Source: JAJCYL01 sp965206015 (GTDB lineage: Bacteria > Bacteroidota > Bacteroidia > Cytophagales > Cyclobacteriaceae). From it: a DNA stretch of 64,000 nucleotides. The position numbers and the translations under genes are program-made. Shown piece after piece: positions 36,872-46,143 of the stretch. How positions within the stretch are numbered: position 1 is the stretch's first letter; every line of letters starts with the position of its first letter. The DNA lies in contig CBDBIW010000014.1 in NCBI GenBank assembly GCA_965206015.1, positions 248,001 to 312,000 of the forward strand, read 5' to 3'. The notes beneath the pieces are model-generated. The model was given only the letters and a program-made list of their open reading frames with translations. It was not told the origin of the DNA and did not search any database.

Positions 36872-37671
36872 AACCCAGGTTTCAGAACGAAATATACGTA
36901 GGAGAAACCAGCTAAATTAACCGCTCATATATACACAGAGGAAATCAATTGGTTACTTTATCTTTAGATCTGGGGAGATTCAATGGGATAAATAGGCAAT
37001 TTTCTTTGGACGATGTTGTTTTGTTGGATTTATCCAGTATTCATAGAGGCACACAATCGAAAAGAATAGCTGATAAAGAGATTTTATATCCAACAGGCTA
37101 TCGATAACACCAAAAACAGTAACAACCCGGAAGCAGGAATTTAAGCAAAGATATTATGTGGTATGTCCAGAATGAACACCAGGGTTCTGAGGGTTACCCT
37201 GATGAGTCAAAAAAAACAGTTGGGGGATTGGATTGATAGCAGTTGCGTTAGTTTTTCGGTTCAGGTAAAACGTGGCTGGAGGAAAGTTTCGGGTCAAATG
37301 ATGAATCGAGTGGGGTAAGGAAGCTGTTAAAAAGAATGGGTTTATTACACATGCAAGCTGCTAACTGCGTTCCTGGAAAACCGTCAGTATAGGACAAGGT
37401 GGCATTTTACCGCCTATAACCCAAACTCGCACTTGACAAAAAGGCTTTGGAAGTGCTTGAGAAGGCAAGTGGTCAATACGCAGTAGGATGGGAAATTCGA
37501 TGATTTTCAAAAAGCGGCCTTCAGTCAAATAGAAAGATTTGAAGATGAAAAAGAGGCAGTGTCCAATTTTGTGCGTCTGCCTCATCTCGACTTATACGAT
37601 TTGAAGGGTTTAATTTTATTAAAAATTAAGGGAATTATATACTTAAATCTGCATCAACCGCTTCCTAGTAC
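36872..37671. other. Gene-free, probably decayed stretch
   Basis: No frame here gives a recognisable protein. Short in-frame stretches with protein-like composition occur (around 36965-37107, LDLGRFNGINRQFSLDDVVL; around 37500-37675, QIERFEDEKEAVSNFVRLPH), but I cannot assign them. No RNA gene or terminal repeats are visible. Together with the remnants on either side it reads as an eroded accessory region. Confidence 0.45.
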
Positions 37672-37902
37672 TTAGGGTCCTTGATAAACTTGAACTTCTG
37701 TTTTAGGTGCATTCATAGTGTTGTATTTATTCTTGATTTCCGCAATTATTTTACGTTGTTTGTTTTCTATATCATAACCTGCATCATGATTTTTGAAACC
37801 ATGAACCCCACCGAGTACACCTTGATGAAACCGTCCAATTGCACTTTGATATACCAGTTGATACAGAATGATATGTTCCTTGTTCTTCAAATTCTTGAGC
37901 AT
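37672..37902 (-). pseudogene. Fragment of an Eco47II-like type II restriction endonuclease
   Basis: A 76-codon frame matches what I know of the N-terminal catalytic part of the Eco47II-type family: ILYQLVYQSAIGRFHQGVLG, GYDIENKQRK, then AEIKNKYNTMN, with the D...ExK nuclease motif (Asp of GYDI; Glu and Lys of AEIK). It stops soon after, and about two thirds of a normal ~240-residue enzyme is missing. No methyltransferase partner lies nearby. It is an orphan restriction remnant unrelated to the intact module at 58.6-61 kb. Confidence 0.6.
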
Positions 37903-37977
37903 CTCTTACTGTTATAAACTGATGCAATACAAAGCAGTAAAAAGGGATCTTCAATATTTTTTTTTAACCCTTTATTA

Positions 37978-38235
37978 ATGCATCATCACGTGATGATTTT
38001 AAGCTATCAACGAGTATCCAACAATTTATCTAATAAGGGCGTGAGTTCAATCAATGAAAGTCATTCAGGAGCAGCGTATGGGGCATATAGCAGTTACAGT
38101 GTAAAAGCATCAAATGGAGAATTAAAGTTAAGTTTTTCAACATCGAGTAATGGCATCTCTAGTGTAGTCAATTTTCAGGGGTACATGACACTGCTTAAGT
38201 CTGACAAATTAATTGATGTCATCCGGCGATTGTAG
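37978..38235 (+). pseudogene. Unassigned protein fragment
   Basis: An open frame with protein-like composition (SGAAYGAYSSYSVKASNGEL, KLSFSTSSNGISSVVNFQGY) resembling a beta-sandwich domain of a secreted protein. No start signal or family is recognised. It lies directly before the enolase-superfamily remnant and is probably a decayed fragment. A perfect 16-bp palindrome (ATCATCACGTGATGAT, 37982-37997) overlaps its start. Confidence 0.3.
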
Positions 38236-38245
38236 TAATTACCAC

Positions 38246-38491
38246 GCAGCAATAGCCGGAGGAGGACAACTTGCTGAATGGCCGATGCCTGATTACCCAT
38301 TGAGGCATGAGATGGTAATTGTTCCCTGGACAATTGAGCAGAGCCAATTGACTATCCCTGAAATTCCCGGATTGGGGGTAAAACTGACTAAAGGGCTTGA
38401 GGGAAAATATCCTTTTCGGGAAGACGCTGTGTATCAATGCAATGCCTGGCAGCTTCTAATAAGACAGTCACGGACTTTTGATAGGTCCTAA
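38246..38491 (+). pseudogene. C-terminal remnant of an enolase-superfamily dehydratase
   Basis: The frame encodes AAIAGGGQLAEWPMPDYPLR, then EMVIVPWTIEQSQLTIPEIP and GLGVKLTKGLEGKYPF. This is the C-terminal end of mandelate-racemase/muconate-lactonising-type enzymes, where (P/D)PGLGVxL is characteristic. Only the last ~75 residues remain and the metal-binding barrel is absent, so it is not functional. The downstream end loses homology near 38450. Confidence 0.6.
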
Positions 38492-38531
38492 CAATTCCGA
38501 TATAGGATCGAGCGGTTAGTTTTAAGCAAAT

Positions 38532-39158
38532 TTACTTTTTGGGTATTGTTCGGAAAACATAATCCCAAAGAGGAGAAGAGACTCCAAAGGCCCGCTCATG
38601 GTTTTTGTAATGATGAATCCCATGATTTACCCACAAGGCTTTAAAAATATTTTTTGGTGGCTGATAGGCATGTACTATGTAATGAACGAAAAGATACATG
38701 GCATATCCGAATAAAAATCCCGGGAGAAATCCAAATACAGCATTACCCATTGCAAATCTGAAGACAAAAAAGAGTAAGATTGAGATTGTTAAACTCATCA
38801 CAGGGGGCATTGCTAAACGGTCCTTGTCTTTGGGGTAGTCATGATGTATACCATGAAACTTATATTGTAAATCCTCTCTTGCTTTCGTATCAGTACTCAT
38901 ATGAAATACATACTTGTGTATTAAATATTCGACAAGAGTGAAAGCAAACCATCCGGCAAGAAATAATGCAGCCAATGACCCAATTGTCATTGTCTCATGA
39001 GTATTACCCCAAAACAATATGGCTGTTGATATGGACACAAAAAGGCTAATTGGTACTGCAATATGAGTACGCGTCAACCTCTCAAGAAAAGGGTTATCAA
39101 ATATTTTCCCCGTGCCACTATTACCTGGCTTCTCTACCCGATTAACGATTGTCGTCAT
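38532..39158 (-). CDS. Fatty-acid hydroxylase/sterol desaturase-family protein
   Basis: A 208-residue integral-membrane di-iron enzyme. The His motifs are HKYVFH (about 84-89), HGIHHDYP (about 107-114), HYIVHAY and WVNHGIHHYKNHE near the C-terminus, enough for a di-iron site. Four or so membrane segments lie between them. Family members hydroxylate or desaturate fatty acids, sterols or carotenoids; this short form resembles beta-carotene hydroxylase/fatty-acid hydroxylase, and the substrate is not decided. Intact. Confidence 0.87.
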   Translation of the reverse strand: MTTIVNRVEKPGNSGTGKIFDNPFLERLTRTHIAVPISLFVSISTAILFWGNTHETMTIGSLAALFLAGWFAFTLVEYLIHKYVFHMSTDTKAREDLQYKFHGIHHDYPKDKDRLAMPPVMSLTISILLFFVFRFAMGNAVFGFLPGFLFGYAMYLFVHYIVHAYQPPKNIFKALWVNHGIHHYKNHERAFGVSSPLWDYVFRTIPKK

Positions 39159-39242
39159 ACCACTGATATTTGAATAACTGCAAATTTATAATTTTTGATG
39201 AATCTAAACGATGATTCACGTCATGAAACTGCCAATTAAGAA

Positions 39243-40385
39243 TTAGACCTGAACTGCTTTAATATTTTCAGCCAATGTCCGTTCATACACCTCTTCATAT
39301 ATAGGCACAATTTTATGAATATCGAACTTCTTTGCTCTATTGAGTGCGCCTTTTTTGAAGGGTGGCAAATTCTCGTCTTTTAAAATATGCAACGCTTTTT
39401 TAGTCATGTCGTCCACATCACCAACTTTACACACAAAACCGGATTCGCCATCAATATTCAATTCCGGTATACCACCTGCATCAGATGATATTACTGGAAC
39501 TTCGCATGCCATGGCCTCCAGGGCAGCCAAACCAAAGCTTTCTTTTTCACTCGGCATCAAAAACAAATCTGATACCGAAAGGACTTCCTCAACCGCATTT
39601 AGTTTTCCAAGAAATCTAATGTCGTTGCAATCGCTAGTCTCCCTGCACATATTTTCAATTACGGTACGTTCAGGTCCATCTCCAACCAGGAGAAGTTTGC
39701 ATTTTACTACTTTATTTACATTTTTGAAGACCGCCAACGCATCGTCAACTCTTTTCACCTTTCGAAAGTTTGATGCGTGAACAATTAATTTTTCATCATC
39801 AGGGCAAATTGCTTTTCGAAAGTGATCTTTACTCAATTTATTAAATCGCTTCAAATCAATGAAGTTGGGAATCACATGAATGTCCTTATTAACTTCAAAA
39901 TGATCATAGGTGTCTTGTTTAAGGCTCTCGGAAACAGCAGTTACTGCGTTGGACTGATTGATCGAAAAAGTCACCACCGGCTCATATGACGGGTCTTTTC
40001 CAACCAAAGTAATATCTGTACCATGAAGGGTGGTTATGACTGGTATATTAATTCCTTTGGTCTTCAGTATTTCGCGTGCCATAAAAGCCGCAGATGCATG
40101 TGGAATGGCGTAATGAACATGGAGAAGATCCAGTTGTTCAAATTGCACAACCTCCACCATCTTACTGGCCAGTGCTAGTTCGTATGGTGCATATTGAAAA
40201 AGTGGGTAATTCCTGAAATCAACCTCGTGGTAATACAGGTTTTCGTTAAAAAAATCCAACCTTGCCGGTTGTGAATATGTAATGAAATGAACTTTATAAT
40301 CCTTTTTAGCCAAACTCTTACCCAGCTCGGTTGCAACAACACCACTGCCCCCATATGTTGGGTAACATACAATGCCTATTTTCAT
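39243..40385 (-). CDS. bshA: N-acetyl-alpha-D-glucosaminyl L-malate synthase BshA
   Basis: A 380-residue GT4 glycosyltransferase that joins GlcNAc from UDP-GlcNAc to L-malate, the first step of bacillithiol synthesis. The N-terminus MKIGIVCYPTYGGSGVVATE and the region DLLHVHYAIPHASAAFMA are typical of BshA. The C-terminal nucleotide-sugar site includes MPSEKESFGLAALEAMACEV with the E-x7-E motif. Length is standard. It is 11 bp downstream of the GH3-like/beta-lactamase gene, so the two may be cotranscribed. bshB and bshC are not in this window. Confidence 0.94.
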   Translation of the reverse strand: MKIGIVCYPTYGGSGVVATELGKSLAKKDYKVHFITYSQPARLDFFNENLYYHEVDFRNYPLFQYAPYELALASKMVEVVQFEQLDLLHVHYAIPHASAAFMAREILKTKGINIPVITTLHGTDITLVGKDPSYEPVVTFSINQSNAVTAVSESLKQDTYDHFEVNKDIHVIPNFIDLKRFNKLSKDHFRKAICPDDEKLIVHASNFRKVKRVDDALAVFKNVNKVVKCKLLLVGDGPERTVIENMCRETSDCNDIRFLGKLNAVEEVLSVSDLFLMPSEKESFGLAALEAMACEVPVISSDAGGIPELNIDGESGFVCKVGDVDDMTKKALHILKDENLPPFKKGALNRAKKFDIHKIVPIYEEVYERTLAENIKAVQV

Positions 40386-40396
40386 TTGTAAATTTT

Positions 40397-43093
40397 CTAC
40401 TGTGAGGAGCCCTGCTTAAATTCAGGCATGGACTCATATATCACTTCATGGATTCTACTACGTATGTTGTCCACCATGAGTTTGTCATTTTCTCTATTCG
40501 GATGAATTCTATTGGACAAAAAGATATAAATCAATTCATATTTTGGATCAACCCAAACGGCCGTGCCTGTAAAACCAAGGTGTCCGAAAGTACTTCTTGA
40601 ACTATGCCTAGAGGTGTTCTGGTAATCACCAGATGAAGGTTTGTCCCAACCCAATCCTCTGCGATTACCCGGAAATTGTTTTTGTGTGAATTGAGAGATG
40701 GTCCCTTTTCTTATATACTGAGTACCTCCATAGAATCCGTCACGGAGGTTCATCTCAAGTAATTTGGCCAAATCATTGGCAGTTGAAAATAATCCTGCAT
40801 GACCCCCAACTCCCCCTGTAAGTGCGGCATTTTCGTCATGTACCAAACCCCAGACCAGTGCATTTCTAAAGTCGTAATCAACCTCAGTGGGGGCAATATT
40901 GTTCAGGGAAAATCGACACAACGGTTGATAACAAGTGGATGACATCCCAAGAGGATCGTAAAAATTTTGCGATAAGAATTCTTCCATTGGTTGATTAATG
41001 AGCCGCTCATTTAATTTAAACATCATTAGAAACCCCAAATCACTGTAAGTATAGTCGTATTCTTCCTTCCAATCCGGCTTTTTCCTTAAGGTTGAATTTA
41101 TAGTCCAGTTCCATACTGAATCCTCCAGTGCTTCATGACCAAACAGCCCTGGACCGATGGTTTGATTGTAATCTCTCTTTGCTGTTAACTGGAAATAATC
41201 CGGATTTAATCTGTCTCCGCGAAATGTCTTTTTGTAGAAAGGATAATAAGATTGTAACCCGGCTTGATGGGTCAATATATTACGAATGACCAAATCCTTT
41301 TTATTTGATTCTTCCAATTCGTTAAGAATAGAGGAGGCCTTGTCTTTTAGGTCAAAAGCTTTCTGTCCAGCCAGAAACATAGTTGCCTGAAGAGTTCCTG
41401 TTACTTTGGTCACAGATGCAAGATCATACAGAGTTTGTGTGCTTACACTCTGAATGCTATCATAGGTATAATGTCCATATGACTTATTTAATACAACATC
41501 TCCATTCCTCGCAACTAATATCTGACAGCCGGGTGTGGCAAAATTTTCAATAGCCTTTGACGCAATAAAGTCTATCTTTTCTTCCATTTTAGGATCAAAT
41601 CCTTCATCCTCAGGAAAGGAATATTTCAATCGGGTTAACGATTCAGTAGTATGGCCAGTTCCTTCAACAAGTTCATCACCCAAATTGAATGGTAGTGATC
41701 CAGAAGACTGCAAAGCTCCGAATATTATCTGAGGCACAACTTCCTGAATGCCATTATCATTCTGGTGAGCTAAAAGTACTGACTGAAGAGATTTGAAGCT
41801 TGTTAACCATTTTTGCTTCGCAAATACAACGACAATAACTTTGGTTTGAAGTGAAAGTGTCTCAAGGAATTTGATTCTCTTTTGAACGTCAGAATTATCC
41901 GGATCCACTAAGTCTGGGAAAGAAAACCCCGTAATCACGTAGTCATAATGAGTCAGAATATTATGCAAACGCTGTTCGTCATGTAAAAAATCAGCCTCTT
42001 CATAGTGGCTGAAACAGGTGTAGTTATCAAGAGATTGTTGGAATGAATCGGGTGCAAAAATCCCAAGGCTCAATGATGCGAAATTTCGGTCATCCAATTT
42101 TTTTACTGGCAGAATGTTTTCACTATTTCTGACCACAACCGTTGACTGCTCCCAAACATCTCTCTGGAATAACTTTTCTGCAATGATGTCTGGTTTCAAA
42201 ATGGTCTCATTCGCAACCCTATACTTTATGGTCAATACTCTTTTTACTTTCTGTTCAAGAAACTTCTTTTTCAATTTATTTTTAGCAATCATTGATTTGA
42301 TGTAGCCTAGATAAAATTGATATCCATCTTCAAAAACTAAAACATCAGATCCCAAAATTCCATTTGAGAGATTTAGGTCGTCATGCCTGGTTTGATAGAA
42401 AATAAGCCCTTGATTGTCAGCAGTTTTATTGAGCTTTTTCAGGTCTTTTTTTCGCAACCCACCTGCATCAAAATTATATCCTGATAAATGGTTGTGAAGA
42501 TTAATGGCATCATTCAACCCATTTCTTTCAGAATTCCTTAAATGCCATGTACTTATCCCAGCTCCATACATACCATTTTGATAAACCTGCAGAAATAAAT
42601 CTTCTCGCTCATTGTTGGATGAAGTTTTCGAATATTGGATATCAGACAAAATATTGAAATTGTATCCTCTCTCTCTGGACCTAAGTCCACTCAGGTATCC
42701 TGCCCGATGGAATAATTCTGAATTAGTACTTGACACCAGTACATCTGGTCTAATATTCAATTCCGATTGGAATAAATAGTCCTTAGACATTAAGCCCTTT
42801 AAAACAGGCAATTGACCGCTAGTGCTGACTGCCGGGGCTGTATTGGCGACTGTAATTAATCCCCCAAAATCTTCTGAACTCTTACCAAAATCCGCAACAA
42901 CTGGAAATAGCAGTTGTAGAATCTTTTGTTCCAGTGACATTGAGGTGTACACACTGTCTACCCACTGATCTGTCCTACTAATGCATTCACCCGTGGCAAG
43001 TAGGTCCGTGGAAAGCAAAATCCCGGCGGATATCAGTCCAATTGCTCTCAAAACTTTATGTTTATGACCAGTAAACCCGTTTGTTTTTACCAT
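40397..43093 (-). CDS. GH3-like domain fused to a serine beta-lactamase-like hydrolase
   Basis: An 898-residue exported fusion. Signal peptide 1-32. Residues about 35-310 follow the GH3 N-terminal layout (DSVYTSMSLEQKILQLLFPV; the end FLEQKVKRVLTIKYRV) and about 320-480 the GH3 C-terminal domain. From about 500 a class C beta-lactamase/esterase domain follows, with nucleophile motif LASVTK (SxxK), YTYSDLGFLM in the YxN position and HLGFTGTAVWVDP as the KTG-like motif. The GH3 part lacks the usual KHFPGHGDT and FTDAL motifs, so its glycosidase activity is probably lost. Family members are thought to act on peptidoglycan fragments, which is inference here. Confidence 0.87.
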   Translation of the reverse strand: MVKTNGFTGHKHKVLRAIGLISAGILLSTDLLATGECISRTDQWVDSVYTSMSLEQKILQLLFPVVADFGKSSEDFGGLITVANTAPAVSTSGQLPVLKGLMSKDYLFQSELNIRPDVLVSSTNSELFHRAGYLSGLRSRERGYNFNILSDIQYSKTSSNNEREDLFLQVYQNGMYGAGISTWHLRNSERNGLNDAINLHNHLSGYNFDAGGLRKKDLKKLNKTADNQGLIFYQTRHDDLNLSNGILGSDVLVFEDGYQFYLGYIKSMIAKNKLKKKFLEQKVKRVLTIKYRVANETILKPDIIAEKLFQRDVWEQSTVVVRNSENILPVKKLDDRNFASLSLGIFAPDSFQQSLDNYTCFSHYEEADFLHDEQRLHNILTHYDYVITGFSFPDLVDPDNSDVQKRIKFLETLSLQTKVIVVVFAKQKWLTSFKSLQSVLLAHQNDNGIQEVVPQIIFGALQSSGSLPFNLGDELVEGTGHTTESLTRLKYSFPEDEGFDPKMEEKIDFIASKAIENFATPGCQILVARNGDVVLNKSYGHYTYDSIQSVSTQTLYDLASVTKVTGTLQATMFLAGQKAFDLKDKASSILNELEESNKKDLVIRNILTHQAGLQSYYPFYKKTFRGDRLNPDYFQLTAKRDYNQTIGPGLFGHEALEDSVWNWTINSTLRKKPDWKEEYDYTYSDLGFLMMFKLNERLINQPMEEFLSQNFYDPLGMSSTCYQPLCRFSLNNIAPTEVDYDFRNALVWGLVHDENAALTGGVGGHAGLFSTANDLAKLLEMNLRDGFYGGTQYIRKGTISQFTQKQFPGNRRGLGWDKPSSGDYQNTSRHSSRSTFGHLGFTGTAVWVDPKYELIYIFLSNRIHPNRENDKLMVDNIRSRIHEVIYESMPEFKQGSSQ

Positions 43094-43169
43094 AAAGCCT
43101 AAATATGGCTTAAATTTGTTCGATTATATATATTTCATTTAAACAATCCAATAACTAGCCCAACCCTGA

Positions 43170-43511
43170 ATGAAGTTTCCCTCTCTCATAAGGCTACCAA
43201 AAAATAAACGCTTCAGCTTCGAACCGCGTCATTACGATCCGATAAAAGAAGATATTGAGAATAGGATAGCGCAGATTAAAAGTGAAATGAACCATGAGGG
43301 GCAAGAGCCTTTCGAATCCAGTATTTCGGGTGCATTTAGAAGAAGCACAGAGAGGAGTGATAAATCCAGACCTGCCCTTTTACAGCTAATCATTTTCACG
43401 ATACTTCTAGGTGGTTGTGCAGCATGGCTGATCTATGGCAATCTTGTTCTTTACATTTTAGCTGCTTTTATCCCTATATATCTATTTTTGAGACTCAAAC
43501 GAATCCTTTGA
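43170..43511 (+). CDS. Small membrane protein
   Basis: A 113-residue protein. A basic N-terminal half (NKRFSFEPRHYDPIKEDIEN) is followed by two hydrophobic stretches at about 68-85 and 88-106 (LIIFTILLGGCAAWLIYG; LYILAAFIPIYLFLRL). It is the first gene of a run reading mutL and two rhomboid genes, with a 16-bp gap to mutL. A possible -7 element TAAATTTG lies at 43112-43119. The function is unknown. Confidence 0.75.
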   Translation: MKFPSLIRLPKNKRFSFEPRHYDPIKEDIENRIAQIKSEMNHEGQEPFESSISGAFRRSTERSDKSRPALLQLIIFTILLGGCAAWLIYGNLVLYILAAFIPIYLFLRLKRIL

Positions 43512-43527
43512 GTTTTATTTAGAAGCT

Positions 43528-45348
43528 TTGGACATAATAAATCTCTTACCCGACACCATTGCGAATCAGATTGCTGCTGGCGAAGTCGTTCAACGACCAT
43601 CTTCTGTCGTCAAAGAGTTGATGGAAAATAGCATAGACGCAGGGAGTAAAAAGGTACAATTAATCATCAAGGAAGCTGGAAAATCCCTTATACAAGTTAT
43701 AGATGATGGCTTGGGTATGAGTGTCACCGATGCTCGTATGAGTTTTGAAAGACATGCTACCTCGAAGATTAAAACGGCCGATGATCTCTTTCGAATTAAC
43801 AGTATGGGATTCAGGGGTGAAGCCCTTCCTTCCATATCTGCGGTTTCGCAAGTTGAACTCAAAACAAAGCAACAAGATTCTGAGCTTGGAACCTCTATTT
43901 GTATTGAAGCCAGTGAGATTAAGACGCAGGAGCCAACCGCAACTGCAAAAGGCACCTCCGTATCAATCAAAAATCTTTTCTATAATATTCCGGCCAGACG
44001 TAATTTCTTAAAGTCAAATCCTGTTGAACTCCGCCATATAACGGAAGAATTTCAACGAATAGCCTTAGCCAACCCAGGGATCGATTTCAGCATGATGCAA
44101 AATGATCTCGAGGTGTCTCACTTAAAGGAAGGCAATTTAAGTCATCGCGTAATTGGCCTTTTTGGTAAAAACTACAAAGAACAACTTATTCAATGCCAGG
44201 AAGAAACTGAATTAGTAAGTATTAAAGGCTATATAGGCAAACCAGACTCCGCCAAGAGAACGCGAGGTGAACAGTTCTTTTTTGTCAACAATCGATTCAT
44301 AAAAAATAATTATTTGAACCACGCTGTGGTTAATGCCTATGAAGGCCTCTTACCAAAAGATTACTATCCTTTTTACGTGCTCTTTATTGACATTGCTCCA
44401 AGCCACATTGACATCAATGTTCATCCCACCAAAACCGAAGTGAAGTTTGATGATGAGCGTTTAATTTACGGGATAGTGAGGTCAGGCATAAAGCAGGCTT
44501 TGGGCGCACACAACATTAGCCCGTCAATAGACTTCGGTTTTGATGTAAATTTTGAATCAGCGGCCCTGGCCCTTGACAAGAGAGATAAGCTGTCACAGGC
44601 CGGGAAAGACTACGGAAGATTTCAAACAACTCCAAGAGACCAGGCAAATCTTGATCACTGGTCTCAGTTGTATGATGTTGCCAAAAATGAATCAACCCCT
44701 GGTCAAGAGGACTTGAAGAGAGAAATTAGTGACATTAGAATAGAAAGTAATGTCAATCAATCAGACTTTCATGCAGAAGCTGAATCTCATCCTGCTATAC
44801 AGTTCCACAGAAATTTCATCGTAAAACAAGTAAAATCAGGCATGCTATTTATCAAGCAATATTTTGCCCACGAGCGCATTCTTTATGAAAAATATCAGCG
44901 CAACCTGGCGGCAAACAAAGGATTTTCACAACAATTTCTGTTCTCAAAGCAAATAGAACTGAATCCATCTGATTTTAATATCGTCTCTGAATTAGAGGTC
45001 GAAATCAAGTCCCTTGGTTTTGATTTCGAGTTTTTCGGAAGTAACTCCATTGTGGTGAATGGCATCCCCCCGGATGCTGTTGGTCAAGATGAAGAAGTGC
45101 TTTTTGAAGGGCTTATTGAACAATTCAAGCAAAACCATAAGGAGCTCTCACTGGATAAAAAAGAAAGTCTGGTGAGGGCAATAGCCAAAAAGTCGTGTAT
45201 AAAATCGGGACAAAAACTATCAACTGATGAAATGACCAGTATAATTGATCAATTATTTGCTTGTGAAAATCCCAACTTCACCCCACGAGGGGAAGCGACT
45301 TTTACTATATTGGACCACCAAAAACTTGAAGGACTATTTAGCCAATGA
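43528..45348 (+). CDS. mutL: DNA mismatch repair protein MutL
   Basis: A 606-residue MutL. The GHKL ATPase has MENSIDAGS (Asn box), DDGLGM, GFRGEALPS and KGTSVSIKNLFYNIPARRNF. A variable linker (about 340-420) precedes the dimerisation domain. The only start consistent with the family N-terminus (xDIINLLPDTIANQIAAGEV) is a TTG at 43528; I see no in-frame ATG nearby upstream. It may be translationally coupled to the gene before it, and it overlaps the first rhomboid gene by 4 bp (45345-45348). Intact, so mismatch repair is probably functional. Confidence 0.95.
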   Translation: MDIINLLPDTIANQIAAGEVVQRPSSVVKELMENSIDAGSKKVQLIIKEAGKSLIQVIDDGLGMSVTDARMSFERHATSKIKTADDLFRINSMGFRGEALPSISAVSQVELKTKQQDSELGTSICIEASEIKTQEPTATAKGTSVSIKNLFYNIPARRNFLKSNPVELRHITEEFQRIALANPGIDFSMMQNDLEVSHLKEGNLSHRVIGLFGKNYKEQLIQCQEETELVSIKGYIGKPDSAKRTRGEQFFFVNNRFIKNNYLNHAVVNAYEGLLPKDYYPFYVLFIDIAPSHIDINVHPTKTEVKFDDERLIYGIVRSGIKQALGAHNISPSIDFGFDVNFESAALALDKRDKLSQAGKDYGRFQTTPRDQANLDHWSQLYDVAKNESTPGQEDLKREISDIRIESNVNQSDFHAEAESHPAIQFHRNFIVKQVKSGMLFIKQYFAHERILYEKYQRNLAANKGFSQQFLFSKQIELNPSDFNIVSELEVEIKSLGFDFEFFGSNSIVVNGIPPDAVGQDEEVLFEGLIEQFKQNHKELSLDKKESLVRAIAKKSCIKSGQKLSTDEMTSIIDQLFACENPNFTPRGEATFTILDHQKLEGLFSQ

Positions 45349-46139
45349 TGCGAAGACTTACACCAACAGTTAAGAACCTCTTAATAATAAATGTAATTGC
45401 CTATCTCATACCAAGGGTACTTGACCTGTCCGGTATAAATCGCATCTTAGGGCTCTATTATTTTGATTCACCATTTTTTTATCCATTCCAGTTTTTCACT
45501 TACATGTTCTCTCACGGAGACTTCATGCATATTTTTTTTAATATGCTTATGCTCTTTTTCCTGGGACCATTACTCGAACAGTTTTGGGGAGGTAAGCGAT
45601 TCCTGACTTTTTACCTCATAACTGGAATAGGTGCCGGATTTATTTATTTACTGATCAATTTTTTTCAACTGAGCCCATTAAAAAATGCCGTTGAGAACTA
45701 CGCTCTCAACCCAAGTCCTGACTCCTTCTATACAATTATTGCAGAATATGATAAATACAATTTTGACTACAGTAACAGGGTTTACGAAGCTTATTTTGAT
45801 AACCCTGCAAATACCTCGATAGAGCGACAGACTATAGAGATTGCGCAGTCGCTGTATGATCATAATTTGAACATTCCAATGGTAGGCGCATCTGGAGCAA
45901 TTTATGGCATACTGATGGCGTTTGGGTTTTTGTTCCCCAATACAGAAATGATGCTGCTATTTCCACCTATCCCAATTAAAGCAAAGTATTTAGTATTGAT
46001 ACTTGGAGGTATGGCAGTCTATTGGGGATTTAAGGACAATGCAGGAGATAATACTGCCCATTTTGCGCATTTGGGAGGTATGATTGTATCTTACATAGTC
46101 TTAAAGTTTTGGCAATTAAATTCAAAGAATTTTTATTAA
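45345..46139 (+). CDS. Rhomboid-family intramembrane serine protease (first copy)
   Basis: A 264-residue membrane protein with the rhomboid core. It has HIFFNMLMLFFLG (helix 2, with the oxyanion His-Asn area), the nucleophile motif VGASGAIYGIL (Ser) and the catalytic His in AHFAHLGGM. Unusually, some 65 residues rich in acidic and aromatic residues (about 118-180, ALNPSPDSFYTIIAEYDKYN) are inserted between helices 3 and 4. It overlaps mutL by 4 bp and is followed 4 bp later by a second rhomboid. Substrates are unknown. Confidence 0.92.
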   Translation: MMRRLTPTVKNLLIINVIAYLIPRVLDLSGINRILGLYYFDSPFFYPFQFFTYMFSHGDFMHIFFNMLMLFFLGPLLEQFWGGKRFLTFYLITGIGAGFIYLLINFFQLSPLKNAVENYALNPSPDSFYTIIAEYDKYNFDYSNRVYEAYFDNPANTSIERQTIEIAQSLYDHNLNIPMVGASGAIYGILMAFGFLFPNTEMMLLFPPIPIKAKYLVLILGGMAVYWGFKDNAGDNTAHFAHLGGMIVSYIVLKFWQLNSKNFY

Positions 46140-46143
46140 AAGA

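Noticed and set aside
37681..37917. Plus-strand open frame of 78 codons
   Set aside because: It is the antisense of the Eco47II-like fragment, which carries recognisable D...ExK motifs; the plus frame has only hydrophobic noise.
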